From assembly GCA_923184405.1 (NCBI GenBank), contig OV299793.1, positions 262,114-326,113 on the forward strand: a stretch of DNA of 64,000 bases, in the 5' to 3' direction. The position numbers and the translations under genes are program-made. The first letter of the stretch is position 1. Every line of letters begins with the position of its first letter. Origin of the DNA: Neisseria meningitidis (GTDB taxonomy: Bacteria; Pseudomonadota; Gammaproteobacteria; Burkholderiales; Neisseriaceae). Shown here piece by piece: positions 1-10,055 of this stretch. The notes below the pieces were generated by a model. It saw only the letters and a list, made by a program, of their open reading frames with translations. It was not told the DNA's origin and ran no database searches.

Positions 1-613
1 CGTTCTTGAGTGCAATGCGTGCTTCCGCACAAAGCATTTCCTACGAGATTGCCATGAGTGCCGCGCTGGTGTGTGTCGTGATGGTGTCAGGCAGCATGAA
101 CTTCTCCGACATCGTTGCCGCGCAGGCAAAAGGTATCGCGGGCGGTTCCGTATTCTCGTGGAACTGGCTGCCGCTGTTCCCAATCTTCATCGTCTATCTG
201 ATTTCCGCCGTTGCCGAAACCAACCGCGCACCGTTTGACGTGGCAGAGGGCGAGTCAGAAATCGTTGCCGGACACCACGTTGAATATTCCGGCTTCGCAT
301 TCGCGCTGTTCTTCCTTGCCGAATACATTTTCATGATTCTGATTGCCGCGCTGACATCGCTGATGTTTCTCGGCGGCTGGTTGTCTCCGTTCCGCAAAGC
401 TGGGGCTTTATCGGTACGCCTTCCGCATTCCGGATGTTTGTGAAAATGGCGGCGGTGTTGTACTAGTAACTCAGGATCCGTACAACGCTTCCCCCGCGCT
501 ACCGTTACGACCAAATCATGCGTTTGGGCTGGAAAGTGCTGATTCCGATCGGCTTCGCCTACATCGTGATTTTGGGCGCGTGGATGATTTCACCGCTGAA
601 TTTGTGGAAATAA
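1..613 (+). CDS. nuoH: NADH-quinone oxidoreductase subunit H (partial, 5' end outside window)
   Basis: NuoH is a multi-spanning membrane subunit of respiratory complex I that lies at the junction with the peripheral arm and helps form the quinone-binding chamber. The reading frame is already open at base 1. Hallmarks seen are the loop [20 protein letters not shown] (about 211-270), typical of NuoH/ND1, followed by hydrophobic helices. The frame breaks near 393-470, where the text becomes KAGALS instead of the expected QSWGFIG continuation. It recovers as [17 protein letters not shown] and ends in NLWK then TAA at 611-613. The start lies upstream of the window. The gene is followed by nuoI after an 80-bp gap. 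The identity is certain and the frame lesion is probably a sequence error. Confidence 0.93.
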
Positions 614-615
614 GT

Positions 616-643
616 TTCAGACGGCATCTTGAGGCCGTCTGAA
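616..643. terminator. Inverted DUS pair (AT-DUS / AG-DUS) between nuoH and nuoI
   Basis: The reverse complement of ATGCCGTCTGAA (616-627) faces AGGCCGTCTGAA (632-643) across a 4-bp loop. This can form a strong hairpin. There is no T-run after it and it lies inside the nuo operon, so it could act as a processing or attenuation stem rather than a full terminator. Confidence 0.6.
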
Positions 644-693
644 CAAAGCGATTTTGAATACCTAACGAAATACCTGCTTTGAGGGAACATAAT

Positions 694-1173
694 ATGGCTA
701 ACTTAGTAAAAACCTTTCTGCTCGGCGAGTTGGTAAAAGGCATGGGCGTAACGCTCAAAAACTTTTTGCCCGCAAAGACACAATTTATTTTCCCGAAGAG
801 AAAACGCCGCAATCCGTGCGTTTCCGTGGCCTGCACGCGCAGCGGCGGTATCCGAACGGCGAAGAGCGCTGTATCGCGTGTAAATTGTGCGAGGCAGTTT
901 GTCCGGCAATGGCGATTAACATTGAATCGGAAGAACGCGAAGACGGCACCCGCCGCACCAAGCGTTACGATATCGACCTGACCAAGTGCATCTTCTGCGG
1001 TTTCTGCGAAGAGGCCTGCCCGACCGATGCAGGATTGTGGAAACGCATATTTTTGAATACCACGGCGAGAAAAAGGCGACTTGCACATGACCAAGCCGAT
1101 CCTCTTGGCAATCGGCGACAAATACGAAGCTGAAATCGCCAAACGCAAAGCCGCTGATGCGCCGTATCGTTAA
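694..1173 (+). CDS. nuoI: NADH-quinone oxidoreductase subunit I (two 4Fe-4S clusters)
   Basis: NuoI carries the N6a and N6b 4Fe-4S clusters that pass electrons to N2 in the complex I peripheral arm. The start at 694 ([18 protein letters not shown]) has a GAGGGA ribosome site about 8 bases upstream. Two ferredoxin-type motifs are visible: [12 protein letters not shown] (about 865-903) and [12 protein letters not shown] (about 988-1023). The frame shifts near 765, just after LKNF, and again near 1030, where [11 protein letters not shown] is expected. The product ends in [10 protein letters not shown] then TAA. The family length of about 159 residues fits the span. nuoJ begins 11 bases after the stop, consistent with one operon. 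Confidence 0.93.
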
Positions 1174-1184
1174 GGAGCAGACGA

Positions 1185-1853
1185 ATGACTTTTTCCGCGA
1201 TTCTGTTCTATATCCTTGCCGCCATCGTCCTATACGGCGCGCTGCGTACCGTTACAGCGAAAAACCCTGTCCACGCCGCTTTGCATCCGGTGTTGACTCT
1301 GCGTGAGCGCGATGCTTTGGATGCTGATGCAGGCTGAGTTTTGGGCGTGACGCTGGTGGTGGTTTACGTCGGCGCCGTGATGGTGTTGTTCCTGTTCGTC
1401 GTGATGATGTTGAACATCGACATTGAAGAAATGCGTGCAGGTTTCTGGCGGCACGCGCCTGTTGCAGGTGTGGTCGGCACATTGTTGGCAGTTGCCCTGA
1501 TTCTGATTACGGTCAATCCGAAAACCGACCTTGCCGCATTTGGGCTGATGAAAGATATTCCCGCCGATTACAACAATATCCGCGATTTGGGCAGCCGTAT
1601 TTATACCGATTATCTGCTGCCGTTTGAATTGGCGGCGGTATTGCTGCTGTTGGGTATGGTGGCCGCGATTGCGCTGGTTCACCGTAAAACGGTTAATCCG
1701 AAACGTATGGAACCTACCGACCAAGTTAAAGTACGCGCCGACCAAGGCCGTATGCGCTTGGTGAAAATGGAAGCCGTGAAACCGCAAACCGAATCTGCCG
1801 AAGAAAGCGAAGTTTCAGACGACCTCAAGCCGAAAGAGGAGGGCAAAGCATGA
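1185..1853 (+). CDS. nuoJ: NADH-quinone oxidoreductase subunit J
   Basis: NuoJ is a five-helix membrane subunit of complex I. The ATG at 1185 follows AAGGAGCAGACGA and gives [21 protein letters not shown]. The frame slips near 1295, where a base loss turns [17 protein letters not shown] into an [10 protein letters not shown] reading with an early stop. From 1347 the original frame resumes with the NuoJ signature [19 protein letters not shown]. The C-terminal tail is long, charged and Glu/Lys-rich. The stop at 1851-1853 overlaps the nuoK start by 4 bases (ATGA), which is typical translational coupling. Confidence 0.92.
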
Positions 1854-2154
1854 TTACCTTGACGCATTATCAGGTATTGGGTGCGCTCCTGTTCGGTATC
1901 AGCGCGATAGGTATCTTCATGAACCGCCAAAACGTGCTGGTATTGTTGATGTCCATTGAGCTGATGCTTTTGGCGGTGAACTTCAACTTTATCACCTTTT
2001 CGCAACATTTGGGCGATACTGCCGGACAAATTTTCGTATTTTCGTACTGACCGTTGCTGCTGCCGAATCTGCCATCGGTTTGGCAATTATGGTGCTGGTG
2101 TACCGCAACCGACAAACGATTAACGCTGCCGATTTGGACGAGTTGAAAGGGTAA
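1850..2154 (+). CDS. nuoK: NADH-quinone oxidoreductase subunit K
   Basis: NuoK is a three-helix proton-channel-linked membrane subunit of complex I. The start at 1850 overlaps the nuoJ stop. [20 protein letters not shown] carries the conserved membrane glutamate of helix 2. A base change or loss near 2044 ends the open frame early (IFVFSY stop). The next frame gives [35 protein letters not shown], containing the second conserved glutamate, and stops at 2152-2154. The full product would be about 101 residues, the family norm. In most bacteria nuoL follows directly; here two unrelated genes intervene. Confidence 0.92.
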
Positions 2155-2217
2155 AGGTAGGTTGGGTCGAGACCTGACAAGACACCGATGCCGTCTGAAA
2201 ACCCGATAGGAAAAACG

Positions 2218-2759
2218 ATGAAATCCATAGACGAACAAAGCCTGCATAATGCCCGCCGCCTGTTTGAAAGCGGCGACATCGACCATATCGAAGTCGGTAC
2301 CACCGCGGGCCTGCAACAGATTCACCGTTACCTGTTCGGCGGCTTATATGATTTTGCAGGTCAAATCAGGGAAGACAACATTTCCAAAGGCGGTTTTCGT
2401 TTTGCCAACGCCATGTATTTAAAAGAGGCTTTGGTTAAAATCGAGCAGATGCCTGAGCGGACTTTGAAGAAATCATCGCCAAATATGTTGAAATGAACAT
2501 TGCCCATCCGTTTTTGGAGGGTAATGGCAGAAGTACCCGCATCGGCTGGATTTGGTGCTGAAAAAACCTGAAAAAGTCGTGAACTGGCAAAATGTAAGTA
2601 AAACCCTGTATTTGCAGGCAATGGAACGCAGCCCCGTCAACGATTTAGAACTGCGCTTTCTGTTAAAGGACAACCTGACTGACGATGTGGACAACCGTGA
2701 AATCATCTTTAAAGGTATCGAGCAGTCGTATTATTACAGAAGGGTATGAAAAAGGCTGA
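2218..2759 (+). CDS. fic: Fic-domain protein, class III (meningococcal NmFic type), frame-broken
   Basis: Fic proteins transfer AMP from ATP to hydroxyl side chains of target proteins. The start at 2218 ([16 protein letters not shown]) lies 30 bases after a DUS that an upstream ATG at 2188 would translate as MPSENPIGK. The order matches the short class III Fic architecture: helical N-terminus, flap region [19 protein letters not shown], catalytic loop [12 protein letters not shown] (2505-2540; His, acidic residue, GNGR and terminal Arg present), then a C-terminal helix. That helix should carry the auto-inhibitory SxxxEG motif (SYYYEG). Frames shift near 2462 and 2535 and at 2738, inside the inhibitory motif. 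The expected length is about 191 residues. It sits between nuoK and nuoL but has no complex I role. Confidence 0.88.
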
Positions 2760-2760
2760 G

Positions 2761-2799
2761 GGTCGTCTGAAAAGCGATTTCAGACTGTTTCAGACGACC
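2761..2799. terminator. Inverted repeat of AG-mucDUS-type uptake sequence
   Basis: GGTCGTCTGAA at 2761-2771 is answered by TTCAGACGACCT at 2789-2800, whose reverse complement AGGTCGTCTGAA is the uptake-sequence dialect associated with the N. mucosa group rather than the standard ATGCCGTCTGAA. It forms a stem just downstream of fic and may terminate fic transcription. Confidence 0.6.
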
Positions 2800-2883
2800 T
2801 GATTCGGTAGGTGCATCAGACGGGAGCGGATGAGAAAAGAAATTCTGGGTAAGAATAATCCGGTCTGAAATATTGGAAGAAGA

Positions 2884-3225
2884 ATGATGGATAAAAATCA
2901 GTTAGAACAAGAATTTCATAAAGCCATGTTAAATATTTATCAGGAGGCTTTGAATTTGCCGCAACCTTACAAGGCGACACGATTTTTACAAATTGTAAAT
3001 GAATTTGGTGGTAAAGAGGCTGCGGATAAATTATTAAGTACGGGGGAAAAGAAGACTCAGACCAGTTTTACAGAGCTGATTTTGAGTGGTGGCGGAGTCC
3101 ACGCCTTGAAATACAGTATGGAATATCTGGTGTTACAAAAGCCGTGGTGTGATTTATTTACTGAAGAGCAATTAGCTGTGGCACGCAAACGATTGGAGCG
3201 TGTTGGATTTGTTTCTCCGAAGTAA
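2884..3225 (+). CDS. Hypothetical protein, 113 aa, between fic and nuoL
   Basis: This is an intact small reading frame starting MMDKNQLEQEFHKAMLNIYQEA, with GAAGAA just upstream as a weak ribosome site. It has no signal peptide or membrane segment and is predicted mostly helical. The C-terminal half (FTELILSGGG, LKYSMEYLVLQKPWCDLFTEEQLAVARKRLERVGF) has the pattern of a widespread bacterial domain of unknown role, with a conserved PW..LFT.EEL..AR.RL signature. Base composition is more AT-rich than the flanking nuo genes. It travels with fic inside the nuo operon. I cannot assign a function; a Fic partner is possible but unsupported. Confidence 0.75.
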   Translation: MMDKNQLEQEFHKAMLNIYQEALNLPQPYKATRFLQIVNEFGGKEAADKLLSTGEKKTQTSFTELILSGGGVHALKYSMEYLVLQKPWCDLFTEEQLAVARKRLERVGFVSPK

Positions 3226-3273
3226 TTTTGTACGAAACAAACATAGATTTTTAAATCAATCGGATTCAATCAA

Positions 3274-5297
3274 ATGAACGACATGACTTTATATCTCATC
3301 ATTGCCCTTGTGCCTTTGGCAGGCTCGCTGATCGCGGGTTTGTTCGGCAACAAAATCGGACGCGCCGGCGCGCATACGGTTACGATACTCGGCGTGGCGG
3401 TGTCCGCCGTGCTGTCGGCTTATGTGTTGTGGGGCTTTATTGACGGCAGCCGCGCCAAGTTTGACGAAAACGTCTATACCTGGCTGACAATGGGCGGCTT
3501 GGATTTCTCCGTCGGCTTCTTGGTCGATACGATGACGGCGATGATGATGGTCGTGGTCACCGGCGTATCGCTGATGGTACATATCTATACCATCGGTTAT
3601 ATGCACGATGAAAAAATCGGCTACCAACGCTTCTTCAGCTATATTTCTTTGTTTACTTTCAGCATGTTGATGCTGATTATGAGCAACAACTTCATCCAGC
3701 TCTTCTTCGGTTGGGAAGCGGTGGGCTTGCTGTCGTATCTCTTGATCGGTTTCTATTTCAAACGTCCGAGCGCGACATTTGCCAACCTGAAAGCCTTTTT
3801 GATCAACCGTGTCGGCGACTTCGGCTTTTGCTCGGTATCGGCTTGGTGCTTGCCTATTTCGGCGGCAGCCTGCGCTATCAAGATGTATTCGCTTATCTGC
3901 CTAATGTTCAGACGGCCACCATTCAATTGTTCCCCAGTGTGGAATGGTCTTTGATTACTGTAACCTGTTTGCTCCTGTTTGTCGGTGCGATGGGTAAATC
4001 GGCACAATTCCCGCTGCACGTCTGGCTGCCTGATTCGATGGAAGGCCCGACCCCGATTTCTGCATTGATTCACGCCGCAACCATGGTTACCGCCTATCTG
4101 TTTATGGTATCGCGTATGTCGCCGATTTATGAGATGAGTAGCACTGCGCTGTCTGTCATCATGATGATTGGTGCGATTACCGCCCTGTTTATGGGTTTCT
4201 TGGGCGTGATTCAAAACGATATCAAGCGCGTGGTTGCGTATTCCACCCTGTCGCAACTGGGCTATATGACCGTGGCTTTGGGCGCGTCCGCCTATTCCGT
4301 GGCGATGTTCCACGTCATGACCCACGCCTTCTTTAAAGCCTTGCTGTTCTTGGCGGCAGGTAGCGCGATTATCGGTATGCACCACGACCAAGATATGCGC
4401 CATATGGGCAACCTGAAAAAATATATGCCGGTTACTTGGCTGACTATGCTGATCGGCAATTTGTCGCTGATCGGTACGCCGTTCTTCTCCGGCTTCTATT
4501 CTAAAGATTCGATTATCGAAGCAGCGAAATACAGCACCCTGCCGGGCAGCGGCTTTGCTTATTTTGCCGTCCTTGCCAGCGTGTTCGTTACCGCGTTTTA
4601 CGCGTTCCGCCAATACTTTATGGTGTTCCACGGCGAAGAGAAATGGCGCAGCCTGCCTGAACATCATGACGACCATCATGGTGAAGAACATCACGGCTTG
4701 GGCAAAAACGACAATCCGCACGAAAGCCCGCTGGTTGTTACCCTGCCGCTGATTTTGCTTGCCATCCCGTCCGTCATCATCGGCTATGTTGCCATCGAGC
4801 CTATGCTTTACGGCGATTTCTTTAAAGACGAGATTTTCGTCAATACCGACGCGCATCCGACCATGCACATCATGAAGGAAGAGTTCCACGGCGCATTGGC
4901 AATGGTGTCGCACAGCCTGCATTCGCCTGTACTCTACCTTGCTATTGCAGGCGTCTTAAGCGCATGGCTTTTGTACGTCAAACTGCCGCACCTGCCTGCG
5001 AAAATTGCACAGACGTTCCGTCCGATTTACGTTTTGTTTGAAAGCAAATACTACCTCGACGCCCTGTATTTCAACGTTTTCGCCAAAGGCACACGCGCAT
5101 TGGGTACCTTCTTCCGGAAAGTCGGCGATACCGCCATTATCGACAACGGCATCGTCAACGGCTCTGCCAAACTGGTCGGCGTAATTGCCGCGCAAGTGCG
5201 TAAAGCCCAAACTGGCTTTATCTACACCTACGCCGCCGCTATGGTATTCGGCGTATTGGTACTGCTCGGCATGACCTTCTGGGGATTGTTCAGATAA
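3274..5297 (+). CDS. nuoL: NADH-quinone oxidoreductase subunit L (antiporter-like)
   Basis: NuoL is the distal antiporter-like proton-pumping subunit of complex I. The start at 3274 gives MNDMTLYLIIALVPLAG. Conserved elements are LFFGWEAVGLLSYLLIGF with the key helix-5 glutamate, then MGKSAQFPLHVWLPDSMEGPTPISALIHAATMV with the essential helix-7 lysine and histidine, QNDIKRVVAYSTLSQLGYM, and the long C-terminal lateral-helix region. A histidine-rich loop (HHDDHHGEEHH, about 4660-4695) is seen. One frame break near 3825, within VGDFGF-LLGIGLVLAYFGG, splits it into two overlapping ORFs. The total is about 674 codons, the usual length. Confidence 0.95.
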
Positions 5298-5304
5298 GGA
5301 TGAG

Positions 5305-5336
5305 GTTTCAGACGGTCTCTTAAAACGTCGTCTGAC
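5305..5336. terminator. Degenerate inverted DUS stem between nuoL and nuoM
   Basis: TTTCAGACGGTCT and CGTCGTCTGA face each other in the gap after nuoL. They are degenerate uptake-sequence arms forming a short stem. The lack of a T-run and the nuo genes that follow argue against full termination. Confidence 0.45.
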
Positions 5337-5385
5337 AAACCAACCCGTACAACGATATTTTTATTTTAACCACAGGTTAACCACT

Positions 5386-6881
5386 ATGTTTTCCAACTAC
5401 CTACTCAGCTTGGCAATATGGATACCCATCGCCGCAGGTGTGCTGGTTTTGTCGACCTGTAAAGACAGCCGTGCGCCGCTGGCGCGTGTGCTTGCCTTCA
5501 TGGGTGCGCTTGCCGGTTTCTTGGTAACGCTGCCCCTGTTTACTGGTTTCGACCGTTTGAGCGGCGGCTATCAATTTACCGAGTTCCACGAGTGGATTCC
5601 GCTGCTGAAAATCAACTATGCATTGGGCGTGGACGGTATTTCAGTGCTCTTTATCATCTTGAATGCGTTTATTACGCTGTTGGTGGTGCTGGCGGGTTGG
5701 GAAGTTATTCAGAAACGCCCGGCGCAGTATATGGCGGCATTCCTGATGATGTCGGGTTTGATTAACGGTGCGTTTGCCGCGCAGGATGCGATTCTGTTTT
5801 ATGTGTTCTTCGAGGGTATGCTGATTCCGCTGTACCTGATTATCGGTGTATGGGTGGCCCGCGCCGCGTTTATGCGTCGGTCAAGCTGTTCCTCTATACG
5901 CTGATGGGTTCGCTTTTGATGCTGGTTGCCATGGTTTACCTGTACTATCAGACAGGCAGCTTCTCTATTGTCGATTTCCAAAACATCAAGCAGATTCCAT
6001 TGGGCGTACAACAGCTTTTGTTTGTGGCATTCTTCCTGTCATTTGCCGTAAAAGTGCCGATGTTCCCTGTGCACACTTGGCTGCCGGATGCCCACGTTGA
6101 AGCGCCGATAGGCGGTTCGATGGTGTTGGCGGCAATTACGCTGAAACTGGGTGCGTATGGTTTCTTGCGTTTTATCCTGCCGATTATGCCGGATGCGGCA
6201 CGCTATTTTGCCCCTGTGATCATCGTATTGAGCCTGATTGCCGTGATTTATATCGGTATGGTGGCTTTGGTGCAAACCGATATGAAAAAACTGGTGGCGT
6301 ATTCGTCTATCAGCCATATGGGTTTTGTAACGCTTGGGATGTTTTTGTTTGATGACGGGCAGTTGGACGACTGGGCATTGAAAGGTGCAATCATTCAAAT
6401 GATTTCGCACGGTTTCGTGTCGGCGGCGATGTTTATGTGTATCGGCGTGATGTACGACCGCCTGCATACCCGCAATATTGCTGACTATGGCGGCGTGGTC
6501 AAAGTGATGCCGAAGTTTGCGGCGTTTATGATGTTGTTCGGTATGGCTAACGCCGACCCGCCTGCAACTTCCGGCTTCGTGGGCGAGTTTATGGTGATTA
6601 TGGGCGCGGTTAAAGTGAATTTCTGGGTGGGCGCGTTGGCGGCCATGACCCTGATTTACGGTGCGTCTTATACCCTGTGGATGTACAAGCGCGTGATTTT
6701 CGGCGCGATCCACAATCCGCACGTTGCCGAAATGAAAGACATCAACTGCCGCGAATTTGCGATTCTGGCGATTTTGGCGGTTGTGGTATTGGGTATGGGT
6801 CTGTATCCGAACGCATTTATCGAAGTGGTGCATCAGGCGGCAAACGATTTGATTGCCCATGTGGCACAAAGCAAGATTTGA
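5386..6881 (+). CDS. nuoM: NADH-quinone oxidoreductase subunit M (antiporter-like)
   Basis: NuoM is an antiporter-like membrane subunit of complex I. It starts at 5386 (MFSNYLLSLAIWIPIAAGV). Key motifs are ALGVDGISVLFIILNAF, FYVFFEGMLIPLYLIIG with the helix-5 glutamate, VKVPMFPVHTWLPDAHVEA with the helix-7 lysine, QTDMKKLVAYSSISHMGFV and PATSGFVGEFMVI. A base change around 5850-5865 (VWVARAAF in place of VWGGPRRVYAS) shifts the frame; the rest is open to the stop at 6881. The total length of about 498 codons fits the family. nuoN begins 10 bases later. Confidence 0.95.
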
Positions 6882-6890
6882 GGTGTGTAA

Positions 6891-8328
6891 ATGAACTGGT
6901 CTGATTTGAATTTGATGCCCGCCATGCCCGAAATCGTGCTGCTTGCGCTGCTGGTGTTATTGTTGCTGGCGGACTTGTGGGTCAGTGATGACAAACGCCG
7001 ATGGACGCATTACGGCGCGTTGGCAACGGTGGCGGTTACGGCTGTGGTGCAGCTTGCCGTTTGGGAACAGGGCAGCACGTCTTCGTTCAACGGCATGTAT
7101 ATTGCAGACGGTATGTCGCGTTTGGCAAAAATGGTTTTATATGCCTTGACGTTTGCCCTGTTTGTTTATGCCAAGCCCTACAACCAAGTGCGCGGTATTT
7201 TCAAAGGCGAGTTTTACACCCTGTCGCTGTTTGCCCTCTTGGGCATGAGCGTGATGGTGAGCGCGGGGCATTTTTTAACTGCCTATATCGGTTTGGAACT
7301 CTTGTCGCTCGCCCTTTACGCCCTGATTGTTCTGCGCCGCGATTCCGGCTTTGCCGCCGAAGCCGCCTTGAAATATTTTGTTCGGCGCGCTGGCATCCGG
7401 CCTGCTGCTCTACGGTATTTCTATGGTTTACGGCGCAACCGGTTCGCTGGAATTTGCCGGCGTGCTCGCCTCTTCCTTCAATCAAGAAGCAAACGAATGG
7501 CTGTTGAAACTGGGTCCGTGTTTATCGTCGTCGCCGTTGCGTTCAAACTCGGCGCGGTGCCGTTCCATATGTGAGTGCCTGACCTGTATCACGGCGCGCC
7601 CACTTCTGTTACCGCCCTAGTCGGCACTGCCCCGAAAGTCGCCGCCGTCGTTTTCGCTTTCCGCATCCTCGTTACCGGGTTGGGAACCGTGCATCATGAC
7701 TGGTCTCTGATGTTTGCCCCGCTTGCCGCCGCCTCGCTGCTGGTCGGCAACCTTGCCGCCATCATGCAGACCAATATCAAACGTATGCTCGCCTATTCCA
7801 CCGTATCGCATATGGGCTTTATCTGTTGGCGTTTATGGCAGGCGCGGTCGGCTTTGCGGCGGGGCTCTATTACGCCATTACCTACGCGCTGATGGCGGTG
7901 GCAGGGTTCGGCGTGTTGATGGTGCTGTCGGATGGGGACAACGAGCGCGAAAACATCAGCGATTTGGCAGGGCTGAACCAACACCGCGTATGGCTTGCCT
8001 TTTGATGCTGCTGGTTATGTTCTCCATGGCAGGCATTCCGCCGCTGATGGGCTTTTACGCCAAATTCGGCGTGATTATGGCACTCTTGAAACAAGGCTAT
8101 GTTTGGTTGTCCGTATTTGCCGTCGTGATGTCGCTGATTGGTGCGTTCCACTACCTGCGCGTGGTCAAAGTCATCCATTTCGAAACATGCCCGACCATGC
8201 CCAGCCGGTCGGCGGCAACAATGCCGCAAAATTCCTTTGACCGTCAACGCCTGCTGCTGCTGCTGTGGGGCATTATGCCGCAAACCGTTATCGACTGGTG
8301 CGCCAAGGCGTTGGAAAACACGCTGTAA
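6891..8328 (+). CDS. nuoN: NADH-quinone oxidoreductase subunit N (antiporter-like)
   Basis: NuoN is the third antiporter-like subunit of complex I. The start at 6891 (MNWSDLNLMPAMPEIVLL) lies a few bases after the nuoM stop. Visible are GLELLSLALYALIVLRRDS with the conserved glutamate, PDLYHGAPTSVTALVGTAPKVAA (about 7575-7640), QTNIKRMLAYSTVSHMGF and SMAGIPPLMGFYAKFGVIM. The frame is broken at least six times (near 7380, 7515, 7575, 7830, 7985 and 8190). Family length is restored only when all are corrected. Such a density in a housekeeping subunit points to low sequence quality here. The stop is TAA at 8326-8328. Confidence 0.92.
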
Positions 8329-8439
8329 GCCGCCGCAACGGCAGCCGTGTCAGAGGCCGCTGTTTTTGTTAAGATATGCCGTTCCGCAATGTAGTTCAGA
8401 CGGCATCGCCGCCGACAATGCCCAAACAGAAAGCCCGCC

Positions 8440-8738
8440 ATGACCGCATCCATGTACATCCTTTTGCTCTTTGCCTTGATTTTTGCCAACGCCCCTTTCT
8501 CACGACCAGGCTGTTCGGCATCGCACCGCTCAAGCGCAAACATTTCAGGCACCACTTGATCGAGCTGGCGGCAGGCTTCGCGCTGACCGCCGTTCATGCC
8601 TACATCCTCGAATCCCGTGCCGGAGCGGTACACGATCAGGGCTGGGAGTTCTACGCCACCGTCGTCTGCCTGTACCTGATTTTTGCGTTTCACTGTTTCG
8701 TGTGGCGGTATTTTTGGCACACGCGCAACAGGGAATAG
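8440..8738 (+). CDS. DUF2818 family small membrane protein
   Basis: The start at 8440 gives MTASMYILLLFALIFANAPF. A missing C near 8502 shifts the frame to LTTRLFGIAPLKRKHFRHHLIELAAGFALTAVHAYILE and on to HCFVWRYFWHTRNRE, stop 8736-8738. The product is about 99 residues with three hydrophobic segments. A DUF2818 gene directly after nuoN is a recurring arrangement in beta-proteobacteria, which supports the call. The function is unknown; a complex I assembly or membrane-stability role is only an inference from position. An inverted DUS terminator follows 12 bases later and closes the nuo operon. Confidence 0.8.
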
Positions 8739-8750
8739 GCAGGCATAGGA

Positions 8751-8779
8751 ATGCCGTCTGAAACCTGTTCAGACGGCAT
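8751..8779. terminator. Inverted DUS terminator closing the nuo operon
   Basis: ATGCCGTCTGAA (8751-8762) and its reverse complement (8768-8779) form a 12-bp stem with a 5-bp loop. It lies between convergent nuo and ispA transcription units, so it can serve both strands. Confidence 0.75.
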
Positions 8780-8845
8780 TTGTCTCATTCAAGTGCAGGC
8801 TGCATCACTGTGCCGACACGTTTCAGCCGACGATATACGCCAGTT

Positions 8846-9721
8846 TTAATATTTGCGGGCGACTGCAAATTCTGCAAACTGCCGCAGGCGCAGGGCTTTG
8901 TCGCCGAAGGGTTCGAGCAGCGCGACCGCTTCGGCAACCAGTTTGTGTGCGTATGAGCGCGCCGCTTCCAAGCCCATCAGTTTCACATAAGTCGGCTTGT
9001 CGTTGTCTGCGTCTTTGCCCGCCGTTTTCCCCAAAGTCGCCGTGTCCGCTTCACAATCCAACACATCGTCAATGACTTGGAACGCCAGCCCCAGTTTTGC
9101 CGCGTAAGCGTCCAATACGGAAAGTTCCGACATCAGACAGATTCGAGCACGCCGTCGCCCCAATAAAACCGCCGCACGGATTAGCGCACCCGTTTTCAGG
9201 CTGTGCATCTGTTCCAAATCGGCTTGAACCATTTGTTTGCCGACATTCGCCAAATCGATTGCCTGACCGCCCGCCATACCCCTGCTGCCGCCCGCTTTCG
9301 CCAACACCGACAACATTGCCAACTGGCGTGCGGCGGGCAGTTCTGTCGGACGACCTAACACGTCGAAGGCTTGGGTTTGCAAAGCATCGCTTATTAGCAG
9401 TGCGTTTGCTTCGCCATATTTGATGTGGCAGGTCGGTTTGCCCCGGCGCAGGCTGTCGTTGTCCATCGCCGGCATATCGTCGTGAACCAAAGAATAGACG
9501 TGGATCATTTCGATTGCCGCCATTGCCTGTTCTACCGCTTCCGACACAGCCTCGCCTAATTCCGAAGCCGCCAGAACCAGCATCGGACGAGACGTTGCCG
9601 CCGTCCAAAGCCGCATAGCGCATCGCTTCGTGCAGCGTGTGCGGGATTTCGTTTTCAGACGGCAAAAGCGTTCCAGCAGCAGCTCTGTCTGTGCCTGCGC
9701 CCTCTGTTGCCACGCTTTCAA
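8846..9721 (-). CDS. ispA: Farnesyl diphosphate synthase (polyprenyl synthetase)
   Basis: IspA condenses IPP with DMAPP and GPP to give farnesyl diphosphate for undecaprenyl and quinone side chains. The first aspartate-rich motif [12 protein letters not shown] (about 9465-9500) and the second, [10 protein letters not shown] (about 9055-9085), are both intact, as are KTGALIRA and [16 protein letters not shown]. The product ends in FAVARKY. Frames break near 9660 ([24 protein letters not shown] lies in another frame), 9585 and 9150. No ATG is in frame at the 5' end; TTG at 9719-9721, or ACG a few codons upstream giving TNDLKAW, is the likely start. It abuts xseB by one base, indicating coupled translation. 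Confidence 0.9.
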   Translation of the reverse strand: MKAWQQRAQAQTELLLERFCRLKTKSRTRCTKRCAMRLWTAATSRPMLVLAASELGEAVSEAVEQAMAAIEMIHVYSLVHDDMPAMDNDSLRRGKPTCHIKYGEANALLISDALQTQAFDVLGRPTELPAARQLAMLSVLAKAGGSRGMAGGQAIDLANVGKQMVQADLEQMHSLKTGALIRAAVLLGRRRARICLMSELSVLDAYAAKLGLAFQVIDDVLDCEADTATLGKTAGKDADNDKPTYVKLMGLEAARSYAHKLVAEAVALLEPFGDKALRLRQFAEFAVARKY

Positions 9722-9722
9722 A

Positions 9723-9944
9723 TCATTCGTCGGATCTGTTCAACTCCTTCGGCCCGTCCGCATCCAAAACCTGTAATTTCGTGTTCGACTTGTGCCAGCT
9801 TGGTTTGGCAGTACCTGACCAGCTCGTTGCCTTCTGATAGGCGGCAAGCGCGTCTTCCAAGGGCATTTCACCCTGCATAGACTGGGTCAGCGATTCAAGG
9901 CGCGACAAGGCCTCTTCAAACGATTTCAGGGCAATATTCTTCAT
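9723..9944 (-). CDS. xseB: Exodeoxyribonuclease VII small subunit
   Basis: XseB partners XseA in the exonuclease VII complex, which degrades single-stranded DNA to oligonucleotides. The 74-codon frame starts at 9944 ([24 protein letters not shown]). The family core SFEEALxRLExL....[15 protein letters not shown] is clear. The middle ([17 protein letters not shown]) looks like a short frame excursion between two compensating indels, replacing an expected [16 protein letters not shown] stretch, before [18 protein letters not shown] resumes. It lies directly upstream of ispA, the classic xseB-ispA pair. Confidence 0.88.
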   Translation of the reverse strand: MKNIALKSFEEALSRLESLTQSMQGEMPLEDALAAYQKATSWSGTAKPSWHKSNTKLQVLDADGPKELNRSDE

Positions 9945-9994
9945 GGTGTCGGAAGTTTCTGTAAAAAGCGGATTGTAGCATTTCTGAAAACCGG

Positions 9995-10028
9995 ATGCCG
10001 TCTGAAACAGCAGGATTTCAGACGGCAT
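9995..10028. terminator. Inverted DUS terminator after rsgA
   Basis: A 12-bp uptake sequence at 9995-10006 pairs with its complement at 10017-10028 across a 10-bp loop. It lies between rsgA (upstream on the minus strand) and xseB. Confidence 0.7.
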
Positions 10029-10055
10029 GGTTTTTATCCTGCAAACGGCAAGAGG

